Source: Allonocardiopsis opalescens
GTDB lineage: Bacteria > Actinomycetota > Actinomycetes > Streptosporangiales > Streptosporangiaceae
Reading direction: 5' to 3'
Length of the DNA stretch: 64,000 nt
Assembly (NCBI RefSeq): GCF_003002095.1
Contig: NZ_PVZC01000007.1
Coordinates: 310,001-374,000 of the forward strand
The notes under the pieces were generated by a model. The model saw only the letters and a program-made list of their open reading frames with translations, was not told the origin of the DNA and did not search any database. Each line of letters starts with the position of its first letter. Position 1 is the first letter of the stretch. Below, piece after piece: positions 56,402 through 64,000 of the stretch. The translations under genes were made by a program, and so were the position numbers.

Positions 56402-56472
56402 AGATCATTATTAACATCTAATAATGATCTATCAGATGCTGTAACGCTAAGATCCAGTTCTGAGGGTGTCAA
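56402..56472 (-). promoter_or_regulatory. Operon promoter with 29-bp AT-rich dyad operator
   Basis: TTGACA (56472-56467), 17 bp and TAGCGT (56449-56444) form a strong minus-strand promoter. Just downstream, AGATCATTATTA (56402-56413) and TAATAATGATCT (56419-56430) are perfect 12-base arms around ACATC. It is the most AT-rich block I see in the window and is ideally placed to repress; the IclR protein of the operon is the likely binder. Confidence 0.8.
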
Positions 56473-56732
56473 GGGTTCTTCTGCGGAAAAGCGGCTGGTC
56501 ACACGAATGTCATCGGCCGGAAACGGGAAAAGCGCAGCGTGCGCCCGGGAAGATCACCGTGCGTATTCACGCCGGCGGCCGCGCCGCCGCGCCCCGTCCA
56601 CCGGCTTCCCGGGACCGACCCGGTCGGGCACGGCGCCGCCCTGGCCGGACGGGCCGGCACCCTCTCCTCCCTGTTCTCTTCGGTACGAGCAGTGCCGAAT
56701 TCGCCATGCCCGCTATCCAGCCTCAAGGAGCA

Positions 56733-56755
56733 TTAGGGTACGCTCAGTACCGTAA
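56733..56755 (+). promoter_or_regulatory. GGTAC-N5-GTACC operator candidate before the TIM-barrel gene
   Basis: GGTAC (56737-56741) and GTACC (56747-56751) form a perfect dyad, extended by TTA (56733-56735) and TAA (56753-56755). It lies about 55 bp upstream of the GTG at 56810. The cognate regulator is not in the neighbourhood. The rest of 56473-56732 shows no gene or clear signal. Confidence 0.5.
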
Positions 56756-56809
56756 CTGGGGCGGACGGAATCCGTGCCGCCCCGTCCCGACAGCGGAGAG
56801 GCGGCGGCC

Positions 56810-57832
56810 GTGCGCGGCAGAGGTATCACCTACGACACCGGGTTCATCAGCGAGGGGGCGACCACCCACGAGCCCTTCGAGCCCGAGCGGGTGCGGCGCG
56901 AGATGCGCGTCATCCGCGAGGACCTGCACTGCACCGCCGTGCGCGTCACCGGCGGGCTGCCCGACCGGCTGGAGACCGCCGCCGCCCACGCCGCCGACGC
57001 GGGCCTGGAGGTCTGGTTCTCCCCGTTCACCAACGACCTGGACGCCGAGGAACTGCTGGACCTGCTCGCCGACTGCGCCGAGCGCGCCGAGCGGCTGCGC
57101 CGGCGCGGCGGCGAGGTGGTCATGGTGACCGGCGCCGAGCTGACCCTGATGGCCAAGGGCTTCCTGCCAGGCGACACCCTCGCCGAGCGGCTGGCGCTGC
57201 TGTCGGACCCGGCCCGGCTGCGCCCGGCCCTCGCCGACGTGCCGGCCCGGCTCAACGCCTTCCTCGCCCGCGCCGCCGCCACCGTGCGCGAGCGCTTCGG
57301 CGGCAGGGTCACCTACGCCGCGCTGCCCTCCGAGCAGGTCGACTGGACGCCCTTCGACTTCGTCGCGGCCGACCTCTACCGCTCGGCCGAGGTCGCCGAC
57401 CGCTTCCCCGAGGCCGTCCGGGCGCTGACCGCCCAGGGCAAGCCGGTGGCGATCACCGAGTTCGGCTGCACCACATTCCGGGGCGCGGCCGACCTGGGCG
57501 CACGCGGCATGTTCGTCGTCGAGTGGGACGGCGCCGCGGCGGTCCGCCTCACCGGCGAGCTCGTCCGCGACGAGGCCGAGCAGGCGGCCTACGCACGCGA
57601 ACTGCTGGATGTCTTCACCGAGGCGGGCGTCGACACCGCGTTCTGGTGCACCTTCGCCTCCTACAACCTGCCGCACCGCGCGGGCCCCCGAGCGGACCTG
57701 GACGCCGCGTCCTACGGGCTCGTCAAGGTGCTCGACGGCACGACCGGCACCGCCTACCCCGGCATGCCGTGGGAGCCCAAGGCCGCCTTCACCGCCCTCG
57801 CCGAGCGCTACCGCGCCCTGGCCCTGGCCTGA
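56810..57832 (+). CDS. TIM-barrel-like protein of the family mislabelled 'abortive infection'
   Basis: A 340-residue soluble protein. It begins RGRGITYDTGFISEGATTHE and contains MRVIREDLHCTAVRVTGG, LEVWFSPFTNDLDAEELLDL, VVMVTGAELTLMAKGFLPGD, VDWTPFDFVAADLYRS, PVAITEFGCTTFRGAADLG and AFWCTFASYNLPHR. I recall actinomycete homologues annotated 'abortive infection protein'. The strand-helix periodicity, with Glu at ITEFG and Glu in TGAEL, instead suggests a clan GH-A-like barrel. GTG start with GGAGAGG eight bases upstream. No signal peptide, so it acts in the cytoplasm. Function unknown. Confidence 0.78.
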   Translation: MRGRGITYDTGFISEGATTHEPFEPERVRREMRVIREDLHCTAVRVTGGLPDRLETAAAHAADAGLEVWFSPFTNDLDAEELLDLLADCAERAERLRRRGGEVVMVTGAELTLMAKGFLPGDTLAERLALLSDPARLRPALADVPARLNAFLARAAATVRERFGGRVTYAALPSEQVDWTPFDFVAADLYRSAEVADRFPEAVRALTAQGKPVAITEFGCTTFRGAADLGARGMFVVEWDGAAAVRLTGELVRDEAEQAAYARELLDVFTEAGVDTAFWCTFASYNLPHRAGPRADLDAASYGLVKVLDGTTGTAYPGMPWEPKAAFTALAERYRALALA

Positions 57833-57900
57833 GGCGGCGGCCCCGCCACCGCAAGGCCCCGGCCAGGGCCGATCCCGCACCGGTACCCCTCGACCACGGC

Positions 57901-58019
57901 AACGATTCTGATTATCGTTATTCGAGCGCGTGGGCGCGGACGGACCGGCCGAACGGGGTCGTACCCGTCCGAACCGGACAGGTCGGTGCGCTACGATCTT
58001 CGAGAATGATTATCGTTCT
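57901..58019 (+). promoter_or_regulatory. Two Fur/Zur-like boxes before the FecCD operon
   Basis: Site A: AACGAT (57901-57906) and ATCGTT (57914-57919) around TCTGATT. Site B: AGAATGAT (58003-58010), T, ATCGTTCT (58012-58019), an 8-1-8 dyad with one mismatch. Both share TGATTATCGTT and resemble the mycobacterial Zur box TGAAAATGATTNTCA as I recall it. A longer hairpin, CTTCGAGAA/TTCTCGAAG (57998-58027), encloses site B. Confidence 0.65.
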
Positions 58020-58039
58020 TCTCGAAGGCGGGTAACGAC

Positions 58040-59164
58040 GTGTCGTCTCCCCCGACGCCTCCCGGCTCCGCCGCGCCGCCCGCCCCTGCCCGGCCCGCCG
58101 CCGGGCAGGGGCGGGCCGGCCGGACGGTCTCGCCGGCCGGCCTGGCCGCGGCGGTCGCCGTGCTGCTGGCGGTGCTGGTGGTGTCGGTCGTGCTGGCGAT
58201 CGGGCTCGGCCCCTCGTCCGTGCCGCCGGCCGACACGGTGCGGTACCTGTGGGCGGCGCTGACCGGCGGGGTGATCCCGGCGGAGGAGTTCGCCGGCTAC
58301 CAGGTGATCTGGCAGATCCGCACCCCGCGCGTGCTGCTGGCCGTCGCGGTGGGGGCGGGGCTGAGCGCGGTCGGGGTGGCCGTCCAGGCGATCGTGCGCA
58401 ACGCCCTGGCCGACCCCTTCGTCCTCGGCGTCTCCTCGGGCGCCTCGGTGGGCGCGGTCGTGGTGGTCGTCTTCGGCGCGCTGGCCGCCCTCGGCGTCTA
58501 CGCCCTGTCAGCGGGCGCCTTCCTCGGCGCGCTGGCCGCGTCAGCGCTGGTCTACGCCGTCTCGCGCAGCCGGATGGGCATGACGCCGCTGCGCCTGGTC
58601 CTCACCGGCGTGGCCATGGCCTACGGCTTCCAGGCGCTGATGAGCGTGCTCATCTACCTGGCGCCCGACGGCGAGGCCACCACGATGGTGCTGTTCTGGA
58701 CCATGGGCGGGCTGGGCGCGGCGACCTGGGGCTCGCTGCCGGTGGTCGCCGTCGTCGTGCTGGCCGGCACCCTGCTGCTGCGCCGCTCCGCCCGGGCGCT
58801 CGACGTGATGGCCCTGGGCGACGAGACCGCCGCCAGCCTGGGCGTGGACACCTCGGCGGTGCGGCGGCGGCTGTTCGTGCTCACCTCGCTGATGACCGGC
58901 GCGATCGTCGCCGTCAGCGGCGCCATCGGCTTCGTCGGGCTGATCATGCCGCACCTGGTGCGGATCGCGGTGGGCGCGGCGCACGCCCGCGTCCTCGCCA
59001 TCGCCCCGCTGGTCGGCGCGGTCTTCATGGTCTGGGCCGACGTGGTCGCCCGCACCCTGGTGGCGCCGCGCGAGCTGCCGCTGGGGGTCATCACGGCGCT
59101 GGTGGGCGTGCCGGTCTTCATCGTGCTGATGCACCGCAGGGGCTACCTGTTCGGAGGGCGCTGA
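58040..59164 (+). CDS. FecCD-family metal-chelate ABC permease
   Basis: A 374-residue permease with about ten helices. Typical FecCD motifs are IRTPRVLLAVAVGAGLSAVG, VQAIVRNALADPFVLGVSSG, MGLG-like WTMGGLGAATWGSLPVVA, LMTGAIVAVSGAIGFVGLIM and VWADVVARTLVAPRELPLGV. The N-terminal 40 residues are Pro/Ala-rich. It starts at a GTG at 58040; the Shine-Dalgarno is weak (GAAGGCGGG). It carries a siderophore, zincophore, heme or cobalamin-type ligand with the ATPase and binding protein that follow. The Fur/Zur-like boxes upstream favour a metal chelate. Confidence 0.9.
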   Translation: MSSPPTPPGSAAPPAPARPAAGQGRAGRTVSPAGLAAAVAVLLAVLVVSVVLAIGLGPSSVPPADTVRYLWAALTGGVIPAEEFAGYQVIWQIRTPRVLLAVAVGAGLSAVGVAVQAIVRNALADPFVLGVSSGASVGAVVVVVFGALAALGVYALSAGAFLGALAASALVYAVSRSRMGMTPLRLVLTGVAMAYGFQALMSVLIYLAPDGEATTMVLFWTMGGLGAATWGSLPVVAVVVLAGTLLLRRSARALDVMALGDETAASLGVDTSAVRRRLFVLTSLMTGAIVAVSGAIGFVGLIMPHLVRIAVGAAHARVLAIAPLVGAVFMVWADVVARTLVAPRELPLGVITALVGVPVFIVLMHRRGYLFGGR

Positions 59165-59165
59165 C

Positions 59166-59953
<788 letters not shown>

Positions 59954-59957
<4 letters not shown>

Positions 59958-60967
59958 CACACACCGGCAAGACGACGCCCCGCCCGCTCCCCCGGCGCCT
60001 GCGCGCGCTCCCGATCGCGGCGTCCGCCGTGCTGCTGGCCGGCTGCGGCGCCCAGGTCGCCGATGACGGAGCCGCCGAGACGGTCACCGTCGGCCGCTGC
60101 GGCGAGCAGGTGGAGTACACCCGCCCCGAGCGCGCCGTCGTCTACGAGGCGGGCAGCGCCGACAAGATGTTCGTCCTCGGCCTGACCGACTCCGTGCTCG
60201 GCTACGTCATGCCGCCCGCCAACCCGCCGGTGGAGGAGTCGCCCTGGGCCGAGGAGTACGCCCAGGTGGAGATGCTCAGCGACGACCTGCTCAACCGCGA
60301 CCTCGTCACCGAGGCGGGCGCGGACTTCGTGGTGGCCGGCTGGCAGTCGGGCTTCAGCGACGAGCGGGGCATCACGCCCGAGATCCTGGACGGCCTGGGC
60401 ATCCAGAGCTTCATGCACAGCGAGTCCTGCTACAACTACCCGGGCCACCCGCTGGAGGTCGCCCCCTTCGAGGGCCTGTACACCGACCTGGAGCGGATGG
60501 GCGCCATCTTCGGCGTCGAGGACCGCGCCGCCGAGGTGGTGGCCGACATGCGCGAGCGGGTGGCCGCCGTCGAGGAGCAGGTGCCCGAGGGCGAGCGCCC
60601 GCGCGTCTTCCTCTACGACTCCGGCACCGACCAGCCCTTCACCGGCGGCAACCAGGTGCCGCCGCACGAGATCATCGAGCGGGCCGGCGGCGAGAACATC
60701 TTCGGCGAGCTGGACGACCGGTGGACCCAGGTCGGCTGGGAGCCGGTGGTGGACGCCCAGCCCGAGATCATCATCGTGCTGGACTACGGCGACCTCCCCG
60801 CCGAGGAGAAGATCGAGTTCCTGCGCACCTCGCCGGTCACCCGGGACCTGCCCGCCGTGCGCGACGACGCCTTCTACGTGCTGGACTACAACGAGGCCAT
60901 CAGCGGGCCGCGCATCATCGACGGCCTTGAGGGCTTCGCCGCGTACCTGCGCGACCACCAGGGCTGA
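59954..60967 (+). CDS. TroA/FecB-type metal-chelate binding lipoprotein
   Basis: A 337-residue lipoprotein. The lipobox is LLAGC (Cys near residue 30). The mature protein has the FepB/FecB layout of two lobes joined by a long helix (VVADMRERVAAVEEQVPEGE). Notable segments are RAVVYEAGSADKMFVLGLTD, LITPEI-like GITPEILDGLGIQSFMHSES, HEIIERAGGENIFGELDDRW and VVDAQPEIIIVLDYGD. Start ATG overlapping the ATPase stop. The ligand is not obvious; the paired regulation with an MFS exporter suggests a metallophore. Confidence 0.88.
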
Positions 60968-60996
60968 CCGCGTCGACGGAAGGGGAGGCCGAGCCG

Positions 60997-62223
60997 ATGC
61001 GGCGGGCCGAGGGCGCGGCGCCGGACCGCGCGGTGCTGCGGGACTCCCGGTTCCTGCGGCTGTGGGCGGGCACCACGGCGTCGGGGCTGTCGATCTGGGC
61101 GCTGCCCTTCGTGCTGGGCCTGGCCGTCCTGGACCGGTCGCTGTCCCCGGCCGAGCTGGGCGTCGTACTGGCCACCCGCACGGCCGGCTTCCTGGTCGCC
61201 GTACCGGTCGGCGGGGTGCTGGCCGACCGCCACTCCCGCCGCGCCGTGGTGCTGTGGTCGGGCCTGGCGGCGGCGCTGGCCACCCCGCTGATCGCCGCCG
61301 GCCTGGGCCGCTCGCTGGCGCTGATGGCGGTGGCGGCCGCGGTCGTCGGTGCGGGGCAGGGCGCGTCGCGGGCCGCCTTCCAGGCGCTCACCGCCGAGGT
61401 GGTCGCTCCCGAGCGGCGGCAGGCCGCCAATGCCGCGATCACCTTCGCGGTGCGCGGCACGGTGCTGCTCGCCCCCGGTCTGAGCGCGCTGCTGTCCACC
61501 GTCGTCGGCAGCCCGGGGCTGATCCTGGGCACCGCGGCGCTGTGGCTGGCCGCCGCCCTGCTGCCGCCGCGCGGGGCGGGCGCCCCGCCGGCCGGCGAGA
61601 CACCGGCGGCCGGCCTGGGCGCCTTCGCCGAGGGGGTCCGCGAAGCGCGCCGCCACCCGTGGTTCCTGGCCGGCCTGGGGGCGCTGACCGCCGTCATCGC
61701 CACCGGCTACTCCGCCACCGGCGTCATCCTGCCGCTGGTGAGCCGGGACCGCTACGGCACCGAACTGGTGCTCGCCGCCGCCCTCACCGCCTACACCGCG
61801 GGCGCGCTGGCCGGGGCCGTGCTGATGGCGCGCTGGCGCCCCCGCTCGGAGGGCTGGGCCGCGCTGACCGGGCTCGCCCTCTACGGCCTGGCCCCGCTCA
61901 GCCTGCTGCTCCCGGTGCACCCCGCCGCGGTGGTGGCCGCCTACGCGCTGGTGGGCGCCGGGATCGAGCTGTTCAACGTGCCGTGGTTCACCGCCACTCA
62001 GCGCGAGGTCGAACCGCGGCTGCTCGGCCGGGTGTCGTCACTGGACTTCCTGGTCTCCTACGGGCTCGCCCCCGTCGGGCTGGCCCTGATCGCGCCGGCC
62101 GTCGGCGCCTTCGGCGCGGTGCCCGTGCTCGCGGTCTGCGCCGCCGTGTGCGCCGCCGCCCCGGCAGCGGCCGCGCTCGCCCCCGGCAGCCGCCGCTTCC
62201 GCCGCGCGGACGCCGCGTCCTGA
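60997..62223 (+). CDS. MFS transporter (enterobactin-exporter/EntS-like)
   Basis: A 408-residue MFS protein with about 12 helices. It starts RDSRFLRLWAGTTASGLSIW and carries the loop 2-3 motif GGVLADRHSRRAVVLWSG (GxLADRxxRR), as in EntS-type siderophore exporters and related drug pumps. Conserved FQALTAEVVAPERRQAANAA follows. GGGGAGG lies 6-8 bases before the ATG. It is 29 bp after the binding-protein gene, so probably in the same Fur/Zur-controlled operon. It may export a metallophore, but no biosynthetic genes are in this window. Confidence 0.88.
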   Translation: MRRAEGAAPDRAVLRDSRFLRLWAGTTASGLSIWALPFVLGLAVLDRSLSPAELGVVLATRTAGFLVAVPVGGVLADRHSRRAVVLWSGLAAALATPLIAAGLGRSLALMAVAAAVVGAGQGASRAAFQALTAEVVAPERRQAANAAITFAVRGTVLLAPGLSALLSTVVGSPGLILGTAALWLAAALLPPRGAGAPPAGETPAAGLGAFAEGVREARRHPWFLAGLGALTAVIATGYSATGVILPLVSRDRYGTELVLAAALTAYTAGALAGAVLMARWRPRSEGWAALTGLALYGLAPLSLLLPVHPAAVVAAYALVGAGIELFNVPWFTATQREVEPRLLGRVSSLDFLVSYGLAPVGLALIAPAVGAFGAVPVLAVCAAVCAAAPAAAALAPGSRRFRRADAAS

Positions 62224-62230
62224 CACGGCG

Positions 62231-62264
62231 GTGCCGCGCCCGGGACGGCGTCCGGGCGCGGCAC
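62231..62264. terminator. Bidirectional stem-loop after the MFS gene
   Basis: Perfect 13-base arms (62231-62243 and 62252-62264) with an 8-nt loop, between convergent genes ending at 62223 and 62273. Confidence 0.72.
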
Positions 62265-62272
62265 TGGTCTCG

Positions 62273-62443
62273 CTACTCGCCGGTTCCGGCGGCCGCGCGG
62301 GCGGGGTGGTCGGCGGGGATCGCGCAGCCGTCGGGGCCGCAGCTGCTGTCGGCGCCGTCCGCGCCGGTGCCGACCATCAGCAGCGGGGCGGGCTCCGGCG
62401 GGGCTGGGCCGTCGCCGGGGGCGGGAGCGGCGGGGGCCGTCAT
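62273..62443 (-). CDS. 56-residue protein with CGPDGC motif, coupled to FrnE-type DsbA
   Basis: A very small protein starting at an ATG that overlaps the stop of the DsbA-like gene (ATGA). Half of it is Pro/Ala-rich (APAAPAPGDGPAPPEPAPLL). The core reads MVGTGADGADSSCGPDGCAI and ends in PADHPARAAAGTGE. The two Cys four residues apart, right after a thiol-oxidoreductase gene, suggest a redox or metal-binding partner. I do not recognise a family. Tight coupling and the intact frame argue that it is translated. Confidence 0.6.
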   Translation of the reverse strand: MTAPAAPAPGDGPAPPEPAPLLMVGTGADGADSSCGPDGCAIPADHPARAAAGTGE

Positions 62444-63096
62444 GCGCGGGCCCCTTCCCGGTCCCGCTGCGCCTGGCTGAGGGCGTCGGCGAAGATCTCG
62501 GGCTCCTGGGCGCCGGAGACGCCGTACTTGGCGTCCAGCACGTAGAAGGGGACGCCCCGGATGCCGTAGCGCTGCGCCAGTTCGATGTCGGCGCGGACCG
62601 CCTCGCGGTAGGTGCCCTCGGCCAGGGCCGCCAGGGCGGCACCGCGGTCGAGCCCGATGTCGGCGGCGAGGTCGGCCAGCCCCTCGGCCCGGCCGACGTG
62701 CGCGCCCTCCACGAAGTAGGCGCGCAGCAGCCGCTCCTTCATGTCGAGCTGCCGCCCCTCGGCCTTGGCGTGGTGCAGCAGCTCGTGCGCCTTCAGCGTC
62801 TTGGTCTGGTGGACCGAGTCGAAGTCGTACTCCAGCCCGACCGAGGCGGCGATGGCGGTGACGCGGTCCAGCATCTGCCGCACCTGCTCGGGCGGCATGC
62901 CCTTGCGCCGCACCAGGAAGTCGAGGGCCGAGCCGTCGAAGTCCTCGGGGGTGTCGGGCGCCAGCTCGAAGGAGTGGTACTCCACCTCCACCTCGCCGCC
63001 GAACCGGGCGGCTCCGGCCTCGAACTTGCGCTTGCCGATGTAGCACCAGGGGCACTGGACGTCGGACCAGACGTCCACTTTGATCGCATCGCTCAC
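62440..63096 (-). CDS. FrnE-like DsbA-family oxidoreductase
   Basis: A 218-residue thioredoxin-fold protein with inserted helical domain. The active site is CPWC in KVDVWSDVQCPWCYIGKRKF. EVEYHSFELAPDTP and the cis-Pro loop RGVPFYVLDAKYGVSGAQEP are diagnostic of FrnE/2-hydroxychromene isomerase-type DsbA proteins. A GTG at 63096 (VSDAIKVDV) is the best start; it lacks a strong Shine-Dalgarno. No signal peptide, so cytoplasmic. Homologues assist polyketide tailoring or oxidative-stress protection. Coupled to a small Cys-motif protein. Confidence 0.9.
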   Translation of the reverse strand: MSDAIKVDVWSDVQCPWCYIGKRKFEAGAARFGGEVEVEYHSFELAPDTPEDFDGSALDFLVRRKGMPPEQVRQMLDRVTAIAASVGLEYDFDSVHQTKTLKAHELLHHAKAEGRQLDMKERLLRAYFVEGAHVGRAEGLADLAADIGLDRGAALAALAEGTYREAVRADIELAQRYGIRGVPFYVLDAKYGVSGAQEPEIFADALSQAQRDREGARA

Positions 63097-63190
63097 GTGC
63101 CGTGCAACTCCGCCCCCCGACGCGGCATTCCCGGCCCCCGGCACGCCGCCCGTCCCCGCCGCACGGGTGCCGCGGGGACGGGCGTGCGCC

Positions 63191-63220
63191 CGGTGCCGCC
63201 CCTCAGCGCGGGCGGCACCG
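63191..63220 (-). terminator. Stem-loop after the small secreted peptide gene
   Basis: Perfect 11-base arms (63191-63201 and 63210-63220) with an 8-nt loop, 10 bp beyond the stop at 63230. Confidence 0.6.
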
Positions 63221-63229
63221 GAGGGCGGC

Positions 63230-63478
63230 TCAGGAGTACCAGGTGTTCAGCGGGGCGACCGTGTACCAGGTGTTCTGCGGAGCGGCGGAGCCGCCCGCCC
63301 CGGTGACCCAGGAGTCGCCCAGGGCCGTCACGTTCATATCGCCCTGCGCCCGGGTGCTCCAGCCGTCGCCCGCATGCGCCGGGGCCGCAAGCCCGAACGC
63401 GACCGCGGCCGCCCCCGCCACCAGCGCCGCCCGCTTCGCGGCCCGCGCGGCCTTCCCCGTCTTCGGCATCGCCGTCAT
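63230..63478 (-). CDS. Small secreted peptide with duplicated NTWY motif
   Basis: An 82-residue precursor. The basic N-terminus (KTGKAARAAKRAA) and hydrophobic core (LVAGAAAVAFGLAAPAHA) form a clear signal peptide with cleavage at AHA-GD, leaving a mature peptide of about 46 residues. It is rich in Gly/Trp/Asn, with three Gly-Asp units (GDGW, GDMN, GDSW) and an Asn-Thr-Trp-Tyr motif repeated near the end (NTWYTVAPLNTWYS). There is no Cys and no recognised family. Two ATGs are possible (63478 or 63469). The 63479-63684 stretch upstream holds its presumed promoter and a direct repeat. Confidence 0.65.
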   Translation of the reverse strand: MTAMPKTGKAARAAKRAALVAGAAAVAFGLAAPAHAGDGWSTRAQGDMNVTALGDSWVTGAGGSAAPQNTWYTVAPLNTWYS

Positions 63479-63607
63479 CGCCTTTCCGTCATCGACCGAG
63501 AAATGGCGCGCGAAATCCTCCTGGCGATTACATAACCGCTGCTCAACAAGGGTTATACGGCCAGAAATCCCGCGCGGCACTCAGTATGCCGAGCGCGGTC
63601 GCGCAAT

Positions 63608-63647
63608 TGTTGACCGTGCGTCCACGGCCTGTTGACATCGCGTCCAC
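63608..63647. repeat. Two direct repeats with 22-bp period upstream of the NTWY peptide gene
   Basis: TGTTGAC-N3-GCGTCCAC occurs at 63608-63625 and again at 63630-63647, so the units recur every 22 bp, two helical turns. The only nearby gene reading away from here is the minus-strand peptide gene 130 bp off. SARP-type activators bind direct repeats with 11- or 22-bp spacing, but no SARP gene is present. Confidence 0.5.
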
Positions 63648-63684
63648 ACCGGCGATCGCCGCTGGGCCGCGGCCCGGGCCGCGC

Positions 63685-64000
63685 TCAGTCGTCCGCCGCC
63701 GACTCCACCCGGAACACCGGATAGCGGCCGGCCACCCGCTCGAACTCCGGCGGCGGGGCGTCGCGGTCGACCGGGAAGTGCGGGCGCGCGCCCGGGGCCA
63801 GCCGCAGGTAGCGGCGGAGCACCGGCGCCCGGTCCGCGACGGGGATCTCGCGCAGCCGCACGAGCTCGCGGGCGCCGTGCAGCAGGACGGCCCTGCCGTC
63901 CGCGGCGCGGACGTTGCGGACCCAGTTGGCGTCCTCGCCCAGCATGGAGACCAGGTAGCGCTCACCGCCGTGGTCGGTGAGGACCAGGGGGAAGGAGATG
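63685..64000 (-). CDS. Deazaflavin-dependent nitroreductase-like protein, C-terminal part (runs off window)
   Basis: The frame is open to the window edge; 104 residues are visible. ISFPLVLTDHGGERYLVSML, then GEDANWVRNVRAADGRAVL and EIPVADRAPVLRRYLRLAPG match the C-terminal half of the DDN-like (F420/deazaflavin-dependent nitroreductase, or related quinone-reductase/pyridoxamine-phosphate-oxidase-fold) proteins common in actinomycetes. The strand HGARELVRLREIPV leads into the tail FERVAGRYPVFRVESAADD. The N-terminal cofactor residues lie outside the window, so activity cannot be judged. Confidence 0.78.
   Translation of the reverse strand, partial: ISFPLVLTDHGGERYLVSMLGEDANWVRNVRAADGRAVLLHGARELVRLREIPVADRAPVLRRYLRLAPGARPHFPVDRDAPPPEFERVAGRYPVFRVESAADD

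Noticed and set aside
56810-57832. Phage-defence (abortive infection) gene
   Set aside because: No Abi/CAAX protease motif, toxin partner or other defence gene is nearby.

Overview
The window is a very GC-rich (low-70s % by eye), gene-dense actinomycete chromosome segment. It has many GTG starts, ATGA/GTGA stop-start overlaps, TetR/LacI/IclR/HxlR regulators, DesK-type kinases, an ECF41 sigma factor, secreted RICIN/AbfB/discoidin glycosidases and several probable leaderless mRNAs. Streptomyces or a Nocardiopsis/Streptomonospora-like relative fits best; the species cannot be fixed from the sequence alone. I see no rRNA, tRNA, CRISPR array, transposase or phage genes.

Layout. 1-5.2 kb: end of a membrane-protein gene pair, then a TetR - cytochrome P450 - ABC exporter operon. 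5.2-17.5 kb: small regulator/effector modules (TetR-hydrolase, XRE/cupin-GNAT, ECF41-YCII-DoxX, an LPMO, MarR-thioesterase, DUF418 membrane protein, SMR-TetR, a decayed histidine phosphatase, TetR-flavin monooxygenase). 17.5-41.7 kb: an SDR and TetR-GNAT pair, then an accessory polysaccharide-degradation island: beta-helix pectin-type proteins, a GH2 enzyme with six RICIN repeats, a galactofuranose-type sugar ABC operon, a LacI regulator, a clan GH-A/discoidin enzyme, a Tat-exported beta-helix protein, a DUF1996 protein and three GH43 arabinanase-type enzymes. Within and just upstream of this island at least four classes of GC-centred palindromic operators can be read directly: TGGGAGCGCTCCCA (CebR/CelR type, at the LPMO near 10.9 kb), GGAAArCGCTTTCC (two beta-helix genes), GAGAGCGCTCTC (four promoters including lacI itself) and TGTTAGCGCTAACA (two copies before a GH43 gene).

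41.8-47.9 kb: a DesK/NarL two-component pair with a divergent membrane protein, a QorB-like reductase/HxlR pair, an F420/LLM oxidoreductase and an aldo/keto reductase. 47.9-56.4 kb: the most interesting unit, a ten-gene minus-strand operon whose proteins strongly resemble the Mesorhizobium loti vitamin B6 degradation enzymes: FHMPC dehydrogenase, HMPDC decarboxylase, MHPC oxygenase and AAMS hydrolase, four consecutive steps from a pyridine aldehyde to succinate semialdehyde. They sit with a NitT/TauT-type importer, a DUF1185 protein, a PEBP protein and an IclR regulator, behind a promoter carrying a 29-bp AT-rich dyad.

56.4-64 kb: a TIM-barrel protein often mislabelled 'abortive infection', a FecBCD-type metal-chelate importer plus MFS exporter behind two Fur/Zur-like boxes, a FrnE-type DsbA coupled to a 56-residue Cys-motif protein, a small secreted NTWY peptide and the C-terminus of a deazaflavin-dependent oxidoreductase-like protein.

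Functions are assigned by reading motifs and recalling family sequences; no database search was run.
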